DNA from: Thermoflexales bacterium
GTDB taxonomy: Bacteria > Chloroflexota > Anaerolineae > Fen-1058
Direction: 5' to 3'
Length of the DNA stretch: 7,841 nt
NCBI GenBank assembly: GCA_030834835.1
Contig: JAUQXD010000568.1
Span: 1 to 7,841 of the forward strand
Notes under the pieces: generated by a model
The model's input: the letters and a program-made list of their open reading frames with translations, nothing else
Told to the model about the DNA's origin: nothing
Databases searched by the model: none
Shown here: positions 1 to 5,943 of the stretch, piece by piece
Position numbering within the stretch: the first letter of the stretch is position 1
How the letters are laid out: each line of letters begins with the position of its first letter
Program-made: the position numbers and the translations under genes

Positions 1-933
1 GTCCGAGGAGTCGCCCGTTACGACGATCGGTGCGACGGCCACAAAAGTGGCGTTGGTGGGCGCCAGCGTCGGCGGCACAGCGGTGGGCGGCTGCTCGACC
101 TGCGGCGGCTGCGTGGCCGGCACGATTGCCACGGACACGGCCGTCGCTTCAGGATTCGGCAAGGCGGTCGCGGCTGATCGGTTGTCGGGCGTAGTCGTTC
201 GATTGGTAACCGGTCCGATTGGCGTCGGCGTTGGCGTGGGTGCAACCGTGCGGAGCGGGCCAGGCGTTACCGTCGCCCCCTGTGCGGCAACCGATGTGAT
301 GAACGGCGTTGGCGACCGTCCGGACGTGGGCGACGGTCCCGGCGTGGGAGACAACGTTGCGGTGGGCGTCGGCGTACGCGTCCGCGTTGAGGTGGCTGTA
401 GGCGTGGGGGTAGGGGTGAAAGTGGCGGTCGGATTGCCGCCCGAAGGCGCGGTGGTGGCCGTGCGGGTAGGAGTGGCCGTCGGTGTGTGGGAGGGCGTCA
501 GGGAAGCCTCGGTTCCCGCCAGAACACCAATGGCCGGAACCGTATCGTTTGGGGGTGTGGTATTGATGACCACCAGGCGATACCAGTAGGTGACGCCAAT
601 CGTCAGATCCAATGGGTCATCGGCCACCGGATCATACGTCCAGCCCGACAGTTGGTCGCCCACCGCCGGGATAACTTCGGTAATGTCCACATAACCGCTG
701 CCAGGCGATGTGCTGCGTTGAACAATGAAACCCACCGTGTTCAACTCGGTGGCGGTCTCCCACGTAATGATTACTGTTTCATGCTCGTCGTACCATGCCG
801 CCCGAAAATAGTTCAACGTGACCGACGCGACGGCGCGCCGCCCGACCGGTGCCAGCAACCCGATCAGCAGAGCCGCGCCCGCCACTCCTATTAACCAGCG
901 TGTCCATCGCCGACGAGATTGAGACATGATCAT
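1..933 (-). CDS. Secreted FnIII-like protein with Thr/Pro-rich stalk (3' end outside window)
   Basis: The open frame runs to the window edge with no stop: 311 codons from the ATG at 933, or 309 from the ATG at 927 (residues below use the latter). The ATG at 933 overlaps the pqqD-like stop as ATGA, which favours translational coupling; there is no strong Shine-Dalgarno at either ATG. Residues 1-34 form a signal peptide: Arg-rich start, a hydrophobic stretch at about 11-28, and an A-V-A/S cleavage site. Residues 35 to about 135 form an FnIII-like beta-sandwich containing ITWETATELNTVGF and a Y-W-Y-R-L-V-V strand. Residues of about 144-236 are low-complexity TPTP/TATP sequence typical of an extended extracellular stalk, and the rest is rich in Pro, Ala, Val and Gln. 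No catalytic residues are seen. The protein is probably a surface or adhesive/structural one; ligand unknown. It is a paralogue of the gene at 1225-1680. The missing C-terminus could hold an anchor or another domain. Confidence 0.85.
   Translation of the reverse strand, partial: MIMSQSRRRWTRWLIGVAGAALLIGLLAPVGRRAVASVTLNYFRAAWYDEHETVIITWETATELNTVGFIVQRSTSPGSGYVDITEVIPAVGDQLSGWTYDPVADDPLDLTIGVTYWYRLVVINTTPPNDTVPAIGVLAGTEASLTPSHTPTATPTRTATTAPSGGNPTATFTPTPTPTATSTRTRTPTPTATLSPTPGPSPTSGRSPTPFITSVAAQGATVTPGPLRTVAPTPTPTPIGPVTNRTTTPDNRSAATALPNPEATAVSVAIVPATQPPQVEQPPTAVPPTLAPTNATFVAVAPIVVTGDSSD
220..498 (-). repeat. Thr/Pro-rich low-complexity coding segment
   Basis: On the minus strand this stretch reads as irregular ACN-CCN repeats, giving runs such as TPTPTPTATSTRTRTPTPT and SPTPGPSPTSGRSPTP. 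It is a coding low-complexity stalk of the secreted FnIII-like protein and a likely site for O-glycosylation in an extracellular linker (inference). The reverse-complement pattern (GGN/CGT) creates a spurious Gly/Val-rich open frame on the plus strand. Confidence 0.85.
551..840 (-). repeat. Direct duplication, copy A (partner 1301-1590)
   Basis: This copy aligns without gaps to 1301-1590 at a constant offset of 750 bp. By hand I count 29 mismatches over 561-840, about 90% identity, and only 7 over 561-720, about 96%. It encodes the end of the signal peptide and most of the FnIII-like domain. Similarity is highest in the C-terminal half of the domain and falls off at both ends, consistent with tandem gene duplication followed by divergence, or partial gene conversion. 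Confidence 0.9.
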
Positions 934-1208
934 TCGTAACCCGTAATCAGTCCCTTAGCGGCCAACTGCGACACAAACTCCAACGTGTCAGATTCGGCTA
1001 CCGACTGCTCTACCTGGTACTCGGCGCAGATCGCCGCTGCCATCTCGCGCACGGTGTGATGGCCATCCGTCAACGCCCAGAGGCGCGCGCCTACTTCATT
1101 CAACACCTTTACTTCGCCTTTGTCGGGCAGCACCAGCACCGCTTCGTTTTCAAGTTGCCGCCCCTGAACCGAGGCGTTGGGTTTGGGCCTGGAATCCAGC
1201 GTCAGCAT
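930..1208 (-). CDS. PqqD-family protein (possible RiPP recognition element)
   Basis: This 92-residue protein matches the PqqD family in length and pattern. It has a basic/polar N-terminus, an L-E-N-E-A-V-L-V strand pair (19-26), VLNEVGARLWALTDG (35-49, the family's L-N-x-x-G-x-x-x-W-x-L-x-D-G block), TVREMAAAICAEY (52-64), and a C-terminal helix ending in L-A-A-K-G-L-I. In known systems this winged-helix-like fold binds the leader of a precursor peptide and presents it to a modifying enzyme: PqqD in PQQ synthesis, B1 proteins in lasso-peptide synthesis. No PQQ genes are nearby, so pqqD is a family name and not a function here. A GAGGA Shine-Dalgarno at 1220-1216 lies 7 nt before the ATG. The upstream gene ends 16 nt before, and the downstream gene overlaps the stop (ATGA). 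Both neighbours encode exported proteins, whereas this one has no signal peptide. Its likely partner is the peptide at 5659-5814 (inference). Confidence 0.85.
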   Translation of the reverse strand: MLTLDSRPKPNASVQGRQLENEAVLVLPDKGEVKVLNEVGARLWALTDGHHTVREMAAAICAEYQVEQSVAESDTLEFVSQLAAKGLITGYE

Positions 1209-1224
1209 GATCGTTTCCTCATCA

Positions 1225-1680
1225 TTAATGAATCATTACGGGCAAGAAAATGGGTGGCCAACCACCGCACAGCACGGCGACCGGCGGAATCACATCGTCG
1301 GGCGGCGTGGTATTGATGACCACTAGGCGATACCAGTAGGTGACGCCAATCGTCAGATCCAACGGGTCATCGGCCACCGGATCATACGTCCAGCCCGACA
1401 GTTGGTCGCCCACCGCCGGGATAACCTCGGTAATGTCCACAAAACCGCTGTCGGGCGAGGTGCTGCGTTGAACAATGAACCCGACTGTATTCAACTCGGT
1501 GGCGGTCTCCCATGTAATAACGACTGTTTCAAGATCGGCCCACCACTGGGCGCGAAAATAGTTCAACGTCACCGACGCGACTGCCCGGCGCGGCGCAAAC
1601 ATCAGCACCGCGGCCAACACGATTGACACGATCAGGCCAATCGCATAGCGTTTCAACGGCGAGTGAACTAAGGCCGACAT
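1225..1680 (-). CDS. Small secreted FnIII-like protein
   Basis: The protein has 151 residues. Residues 1-35 form a signal peptide: Lys/Arg at 10-11, a hydrophobic core at about 13-29, then R-R-A-V-A with cleavage before S36. Residues 36 to about 138 form one FnIII-like domain with ITWETATELNTVGF (55-68), a QRSTSP turn and a Y-W-Y-R-L-V-V strand, nearly identical to the domain in the gene at 1-933. The protein ends in W-P-P-I-F-L-P-V-M-I-H, resembling the LP-type tail of the peptidase at 1808-5506 (Y-R-I-Y-L-P-L-V-R-R-S). There is no enzyme motif. The only good initiator is the ATG at 1680, although no clear Shine-Dalgarno precedes it (GAGC-AAAAA). It is first in a tight unit with the pqqD-like gene and the second FnIII gene. 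It may be a truncated paralogue lacking the Thr/Pro stalk, or a stand-alone binding module. Confidence 0.85.
   Translation of the reverse strand: MSALVHSPLKRYAIGLIVSIVLAAVLMFAPRRAVASVTLNYFRAQWWADLETVVITWETATELNTVGFIVQRSTSPDSGFVDITEVIPAVGDQLSGWTYDPVADDPLDLTIGVTYWYRLVVINTTPPDDVIPPVAVLCGGWPPIFLPVMIH
1301..1590 (-). repeat. Direct duplication, copy B (partner 551-840)
   Basis: This is the second copy of the FnIII-like coding segment, in the shorter secreted protein. Weak protein similarity continues past the duplicated core (VPAIGVLAG in copy A against IPPVAVLCG in copy B) before the two C-termini become unrelated: a stalk in A, a short LP-type tail in B. The pqqD-like gene lies between the copies. 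Confidence 0.9.
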
Positions 1681-1770
1681 TTTTTGCTCGACTCGATCGG
1701 GTTGGCGGCCGCGATCACTTCGTGCGCCGCGCGCTGATAAGCGGCCGAGTGCTCGATCGCCGCCACCACC

Positions 1771-1786
1771 CGGCCCGATTATACCA
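1771..1786 (-). promoter_or_regulatory. Extended -10 promoter candidate for the FnIII/pqqD-like unit
   Basis: In the 127-nt gap after the peptidase gene, the minus strand reads TGGTATAAT at 1786-1778: a perfect TATAAT with the TGn extension. No convincing -35 hexamer sits at 16-18 nt, as expected for extended -10 promoters. Transcription would start near 1771, leaving a leader of about 90 nt before the ATG at 1680. It would allow the three-gene unit to be expressed independently of the peptidase. Confidence 0.4.
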
Positions 1787-1807
1787 GCGAATCGCGTCGC
1801 AATCAGA

Positions 1808-4800
1808 TCAACTGCGCCGAACCAGCGGCAGATAGATTCGATATGGCTCGATGGCAGTGATCAACGCGGCCGTGGCAAAGGGCAGCGAACCGCCTTGCGC
1901 CGTCGCCGTGACAATCGTAGTAGTCTGTCCCGTCGCCGAGGCAGGCACTTGCACGTAGACGTTGAAATTCTGGCCCGCCGCAGCAGCCAACGGCCCGACC
2001 GTGGCCGACGAGACTAACGACGCCCACGGCCCGTGACTGACCAATTGGAAGATCGTCGGAATGTTGCCCGTATTCGTCAAACGCAGTGTATAGGTAACAG
2101 GCTTACTGCGTTGTCCTATGGCGGCTACACTCGACGGCGCAAGCGCCACGCCATACACGGTGTTGGCCGTGGTCGTGAGCACGGCGCTGACCTGAGTAGC
2201 ATCGCCAGATGATTGGACACGCACGCGCACCGTATCGGCATTGCCCAGCGTCACCGTCGGTGGCACGGTCACCGCCACCACAATGTTGGCGCCTTCACCG
2301 GGCGGCAGTATCAGGGCCGTCGGCAGACTGACCGGCCAGGTTTGACTGACTGCCGAAATCGCCAGCACGTCCGTCATAAACGCCGAGTTCGTCACGCGCA
2401 AGGCATACGTCACCACCTGCCCGCCCAACCCCGCTCGTGTGTCGGCGGCCGGAGTCAGCGTCAACGCATATGTCGGCAACTTCAAAGCCGGATCACCAAA
2501 CGTGGTAAACGTGTGTACCAGATCGAGGTCGTTGCCCGTGGCAAACACCTGCAATTTGGCCGCCAGTGTAGCCGGCCCGAGCCGCTGCACACCATTGGAG
2601 AATATCGCCGTTAAGAAGCCCGCATCCAGCGAATCGTGGCCGTTCGTCAGGCCCAGCCCGGTGGGCGAGAATGCGGCTACCGCGCCGCCATTCGCCGCGC
2701 GCACGTTTACTTCGGCCAGGCTGCTGGTGGTGGTGACTGCGGCATGCATCCAGTAGCCATCCAGACATGTCATGGACAATAGAATGGGCAGTCGGTTCGT
2801 ATTGGTCAACGTCGGCACATCGGCATTGACAAAGACGCGCTCATCGGACCACTGCGCGGCGCTGCCATGCCCGGTATAGTTGACAAACAACGCGCCCGTC
2901 AGATTGAGCGACGTAGTCAAAGCGTAATTCAGCGCCGGACACGGGTTGTTGAACGGGCAGCCCAGGTCGTTTTCGTAGAGCCGATCGACAGCGTAAGCTT
3001 TGGACAGATAGCTGATTGCCGCCTCGGACGAGGCCACAAAGTCGCCGGCCCCTTTCGGGTCGGGGATATTGTCGGAGACAAATGTCACGCGGCGTTGATA
3101 GGGCTGAATGCCGCCCTGCTCGTAAGCCAGCGTCTTGCTCACTACCGCAGTCAACTCGTTAAGATTATTCACCGGCAGCCGGCCAATCGCCAGGTCAGGC
3201 AAAATGTCGTTGCCAGACACGGCCGCCAGATCGCTGCTGCTATCTACTTCGCCCTGCCACGGGTCAACCCAGGCCAGGTTGGGCGGCATGTAGATCGGCG
3301 TATCGGCGGGCGTGCCATAGTTGGGAATCTTGTATCCCTTAAAGTTCCAGTGACCGTCGCCCACCAGCACGGCATAGGCAGGCGCAGGTTGGGGCCAGTT
3401 GAGATAGGCATCCCGCAGGAAGTTCTTGATCGCGATCGGGTGGTAGATGCCGTCGTTGTATTGATTGTAGATGTCGGCCACATCGATCACACGCGTGCGC
3501 AACCCCTGCGCCGATCGCTGATCGGCCAGCGGCTGAACCGCCGTAATAAACTCGCGCGGCGCGATGATCACATAGTCCGCTCCTGCCCCGCCCGATAGGT
3601 CCGGCGGCGCGTAACGGCTGATGGATTTGGGCGACTGGATCTGATCCGCTCCGACAACAAAATAGGTCACAGGCGAAGTGTGCGTCACCTCAAAGGTGGC
3701 CGTGAACAGTCCGCCGCCCGACAGGATCGCCGGTGACAGCACCTGGCGCGGTTGCAGCGGATTGGAGATGTCCAGCACGGTCAGCGTATCGGTCAAGAAC
3801 TGGCTGACCCGATATTCACGCGGGCCGGTTTGATCGGCACGGAACGTCAGTTGATTCGATTCGGCCTCAAAGCGCCGTGCGTACTCCACTTCAAACCAGT
3901 CAAAGTACAGCGTGTCAATCGACATGCCCGGCATCAGCTGCGCGTTCACTGTCAACGTCAACAGGCCAGAGTTGAGCTGCGCCTGGAGCAATTGGCCCTC
4001 CAGTCGCTGGCGCACCTGTCCATCCCAACTGACGTCGGCTACCTGGATGAGCGGCGAATTGACAAACAGGCGCACCCGATGATCCGGACTGCCGGCCGAA
4101 TTATAGGTTTCGGGCGCGATTTCAGCGCGCACTGTCGCAAAACCGGGCGTAGCCGCCACGGCGCTCAACGTCGTGGTATAGGTCTTCGTGAGTGTGCCAA
4201 TCACGCTCAGCTTTTCCCAGAAGAACACATCAACACTGCTAAAGGTGACGGTGCGCCAGGTACCCGCCTTCTCGGCATGCACGATGGCTGTGTAATACGC
4301 CGGGACAGACGCCGTCCCGGATGGCGTTCCGTTGGACATATTCATTCGCAAGCCCGGTGAACCACCCGTCGTCAGCCAGTAGACATTGTCATTCGTATAC
4401 AACTCCACCATCTGTGCATTGAACGTCGGCCGCCAGCCATTGCTAAAGGTCAACCAGTGGTCGCTTTCAGAAGCGTAACGGGCCGCAAGAATGTCGCCCC
4501 GCAGTTTCTGCCCGTAAAACACGATCGAATCGCCCGGGTCAAAGTGACCATCCGCCTCACCCGTGACCTCGATCGCAACCTCTTGCTGCTGGCTCGTCAA
4601 GTGAAACGTGCCGGGCACAGTGTTCGTCACGTCCACGCCCGCCGCCAGTAAATCGGCATAGGTCAGGCGATACAGTCCGTCACGATCAACTACGATCTTC
4701 GTGCGCGGCGTCAGGTCTACCGCGGCGCGGGCGGCCGTCACCGGCGCAGCTCGCCAGGCGCGCGCCTGATCGTAGTTGAGCAACATGCCGCGCAATGAGT

Positions 4801-5506
4801 CGTCAAACGGCGACGCTTCGGCGCTGACTGATTGGAACGCGCGGCCGTCCGATCGCTCGAACGTCACTGCCACACGCAGCCGGCGATGCCACGTCAACTG
4901 ACCGGTGCGCGGCTGATATTGAAACGGATATATCTCCACACGCACAAGCCGTTGATCACGCAACCAGGCATCATCGGCCAGGCGCGCCACAGCCGCAGGA
5001 AAAACAACCGAACTGGCATACGCCCCGGCATCGGGGATCAGGCGCAATTCACCCGGCTGCAGGTCGTCAAGCGACGGCACGGCCGTTGGCGCGGGAGTCA
5101 GCCAATGCTGGCCGACTACTGGCTGCGCCTCATCGCTAAGAACGCGCACGGTTACGCGCGCATCGGGCGGGACACCCAGCAACGCACTCGCCATTGGCAG
5201 CTGCGGCGAACCGGCTTCGCCCGTGGCATTCAGGCCATCGACCTTCAATTGCTCAAACGCGCGGCCATCAATCACCAGCGGCGCAAGTTGATAATCCGGG
5301 GTGAAGAGTTCCAGTACGACGCCAGTGGCATCAGATCGCAGCACATGCAGGCTGGCAACCGGAGGTTCAAGCGGCTGACTGGCTTCAACTGGCTGCGTTG
5401 TCGCCAGTGTCGGGCCAGACACTCCTGTCAGGATTACAAAGAGGATCAGCGTCGACCAGGCAACAGTCGCGCACAGTCGAGCCATGCCAGTGATATTGGA
5501 TCTCAT
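1808..5506 (-). CDS. Secreted gingipain-like cysteine peptidase (family C25) with two C-terminal beta domains
   Basis: The protein is 1232 residues from the ATG at 5506, chosen because GGAG at 5515-5512 lies 5 nt upstream. The in-frame ATG at 5533 (+9 residues) has no Shine-Dalgarno. Residues 1 to about 35 are a signal peptide (hydrophobic core AWSTLILFVILTGV, cleavage near T-L-A/T-T). Residues of about 86-225 resemble the C25 propeptide (G-S-P-Q-L-P ... GVPPDARVTVRV). The peptidase domain spans about 644-1010: start DYVIIAPREF, VLVGDG, D-L-A-I-G-R-L-P, catalytic His880 in NYTGHGS, catalytic Cys914 in SMTCLDGYW, end FGDPALKLP. The His-Cys spacing of 34 fits gingipain R. Residues of about 1012-1111 and 1118-1212 are two related beta-sandwich domains of NEW3/CARDB type. 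The tail is YRIYLPLVRRS. The intact catalytic pair predicts an active extracellular endopeptidase; Arg/Lys preference is known for gingipains but unproven here. It follows the peptide gene and is probably transcribed by read-through of the hairpin at 5550-5583. Confidence 0.92.
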   Translation of the reverse strand: MRSNITGMARLCATVAWSTLILFVILTGVSGPTLATTQPVEASQPLEPPVASLHVLRSDATGVVLELFTPDYQLAPLVIDGRAFEQLKVDGLNATGEAGSPQLPMASALLGVPPDARVTVRVLSDEAQPVVGQHWLTPAPTAVPSLDDLQPGELRLIPDAGAYASSVVFPAAVARLADDAWLRDQRLVRVEIYPFQYQPRTGQLTWHRRLRVAVTFERSDGRAFQSVSAEASPFDDSLRGMLLNYDQARAWRAAPVTAARAAVDLTPRTKIVVDRDGLYRLTYADLLAAGVDVTNTVPGTFHLTSQQQEVAIEVTGEADGHFDPGDSIVFYGQKLRGDILAARYASESDHWLTFSNGWRPTFNAQMVELYTNDNVYWLTTGGSPGLRMNMSNGTPSGTASVPAYYTAIVHAEKAGTWRTVTFSSVDVFFWEKLSVIGTLTKTYTTTLSAVAATPGFATVRAEIAPETYNSAGSPDHRVRLFVNSPLIQVADVSWDGQVRQRLEGQLLQAQLNSGLLTLTVNAQLMPGMSIDTLYFDWFEVEYARRFEAESNQLTFRADQTGPREYRVSQFLTDTLTVLDISNPLQPRQVLSPAILSGGGLFTATFEVTHTSPVTYFVVGADQIQSPKSISRYAPPDLSGGAGADYVIIAPREFITAVQPLADQRSAQGLRTRVIDVADIYNQYNDGIYHPIAIKNFLRDAYLNWPQPAPAYAVLVGDGHWNFKGYKIPNYGTPADTPIYMPPNLAWVDPWQGEVDSSSDLAAVSGNDILPDLAIGRLPVNNLNELTAVVSKTLAYEQGGIQPYQRRVTFVSDNIPDPKGAGDFVASSEAAISYLSKAYAVDRLYENDLGCPFNNPCPALNYALTTSLNLTGALFVNYTGHGSAAQWSDERVFVNADVPTLTNTNRLPILLSMTCLDGYWMHAAVTTTSSLAEVNVRAANGGAVAAFSPTGLGLTNGHDSLDAGFLTAIFSNGVQRLGPATLAAKLQVFATGNDLDLVHTFTTFGDPALKLPTYALTLTPAADTRAGLGGQVVTYALRVTNSAFMTDVLAISAVSQTWPVSLPTALILPPGEGANIVVAVTVPPTVTLGNADTVRVRVQSSGDATQVSAVLTTTANTVYGVALAPSSVAAIGQRSKPVTYTLRLTNTGNIPTIFQLVSHGPWASLVSSATVGPLAAAAGQNFNVYVQVPASATGQTTTIVTATAQGGSLPFATAALITAIEPYRIYLPLVRRS

Positions 5507-5540
5507 ACTTGCTCCAGTAAGTTTGCGCAACATGCGCCAG

Positions 5541-5583
5541 AACTACAAACGGCGGGCTTCGTCTTGGCAGACGAGGCCCGCCG
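5541..5583 (-). terminator. Strong hairpin with U-rich tail between peptide and peptidase genes
   Basis: Arms at 5550-5564 and 5569-5583 pair at 14 of 15 positions around a 4-nt loop. On the minus strand the stem is followed by TTTGTAGTT (5549-5541). This has the shape of an intrinsic terminator or attenuator for the peptide transcript, with a moderate T-tract that could let some polymerase through into the peptidase gene. Such placement would keep precursor mRNA in excess over the downstream enzyme (inference). Confidence 0.65.
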
Positions 5584-5609
5584 CAAATTGTCACACAGCA
5601 ATGCACTTG

Positions 5610-5628
5610 ACCGCCCATCACGGGCGGT
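5610..5628 (-). other. Small GC-rich hairpin after the peptide stop codon
   Basis: ACCGCCC (5610-5616) and GGGCGGT (5622-5628) form a perfect 7-bp stem with a 5-nt loop, about 30 nt after the peptide stop. There is no T-tract, so it is unlikely to terminate by itself; it may stabilise the 3' end of the short peptide mRNA. Confidence 0.4.
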
Positions 5629-5658
5629 ATTCACATGATCACCAACTGAACCAGGTGA

Positions 5659-5814
5659 TTACTGGGGGTTGGCCGGATCAATACCGAGCGGATCGATCAA
5701 GTTGCCACCACCCAACGGCGAGCCGGCGCGCGTTTCCAACTTCAATTCATGTACAATGGCAGGCTTGACGTACAGATTCGCGGCTTCGGACACAACTTCG
5801 TGACTATTAGACAT
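5659..5814 (-). CDS. Putative RiPP precursor peptide, 51 residues
   Basis: The ATG at 5814 is preceded by CAGGAG with a 5-nt gap, the best Shine-Dalgarno in the window, so the longer frame from a TTG at 5871 is unlikely. The peptide starts MSNSHEVVSEAANLY, then has Y15-V-K-P18-A-I20 and L24-K-L-E-T-R-A-G, and ends in a Gly/Pro/Asp-rich segment with two I-D-P units (40-42, 45-47). The Y-x-x-P-x-I leader motif and the T-x-A-G junction recall lasso-type precursors of the paeninodin class, whose leaders are bound by PqqD-like B1 proteins; a PqqD-like gene lies downstream. If the core starts at A30 it is 22 residues, but position 9 is Asn38, not the Asp/Glu needed for a lasso ring; the acids are at core positions 12 and 17. 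There is no Cys and only one Arg (R29). It has its own promoter upstream and a hairpin downstream. The coding call is fairly firm; the RiPP role is inferred. Confidence 0.7.
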   Translation of the reverse strand: MSNSHEVVSEAANLYVKPAIVHELKLETRAGSPLGGGNLIDPLGIDPANPQ

Positions 5815-5886
5815 GATTTCTCCTGTGAGTGAATGAGATGACAAACCGATTTGGCTGTGGATAAAAAACAAAATCGCCAGCCTTAC

Positions 5887-5922
5887 CTATTGAAGATTAC
5901 ACTAGATTCAATTGAAAGTCAA
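5887..5922 (-). promoter_or_regulatory. Sigma-70-like promoter for the peptide gene
   Basis: In an AT-rich 129-nt gap the minus strand carries TTGACT at 5922-5917 (5 of 6 to the -35 consensus). The -10 could be TGTAAT at 5901-5896 (5 of 6, 15-nt spacer) or TAATCT at 5899-5894 (weaker, 17-nt spacer). Transcription would begin near 5887, giving a leader of about 70 nt. A perfect palindrome, TTCAATTGAA (5907-5916), sits inside the spacer where a repressor could bind (inference). Confidence 0.5.
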
Positions 5923-5943
5923 GATAGAAACGCATCAAATTGT

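Noticed and set aside
47..589. Plus-strand 180-codon Gly/Val-rich open frame
   Set aside because: It is the reverse complement of the Thr/Pro-rich coding stalk; ACN/CCN repeats on the minus strand force GGN/GTN runs without stops. No Shine-Dalgarno or family features.
930..1208. PQQ biosynthesis function for the PqqD-family gene
   Set aside because: No PqqA-like Glu/Tyr peptide, PqqB, PqqC or PqqE nearby; family membership alone does not imply PQQ.
1681..1807. Small RNA or rho-independent terminator in the gap after the peptidase
   Set aside because: GC-rich with several short inverted matches (GCGGCCG, CGATCG) but no clean stem followed by a T-tract on the minus strand.
2867..3598. Plus-strand 243-codon open frame
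   Set aside because: Lies fully antisense to the C25 catalytic domain, which has intact motifs in the other strand; Arg/Val-rich shadow translation.
5385..5621. Minus-strand 78-codon frame overlapping the peptide terminator and peptidase start
   Set aside because: Reads through the hairpin and the peptidase signal peptide in a different frame, with no Shine-Dalgarno and no plausible domain.
4832..5638. Plus-strand 268-codon open frame
   Set aside because: Antisense to the peptidase N-terminus, with a composition rich in Arg/His/Gln typical of a shadow frame, and it crosses the hairpin and the peptide 3' end region.
5659..5814. Firm call as a lasso peptide
   Set aside because: No Asp/Glu at core position 7-9, and no cyclase or B2 protease in the window; only the leader and junction resemble the class.
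5815..5871. N-terminal extension of the peptide from a TTG codon
   Set aside because: No Shine-Dalgarno at the TTG, while the internal ATG at 5814 has an excellent one; the extension covers the 5' leader.
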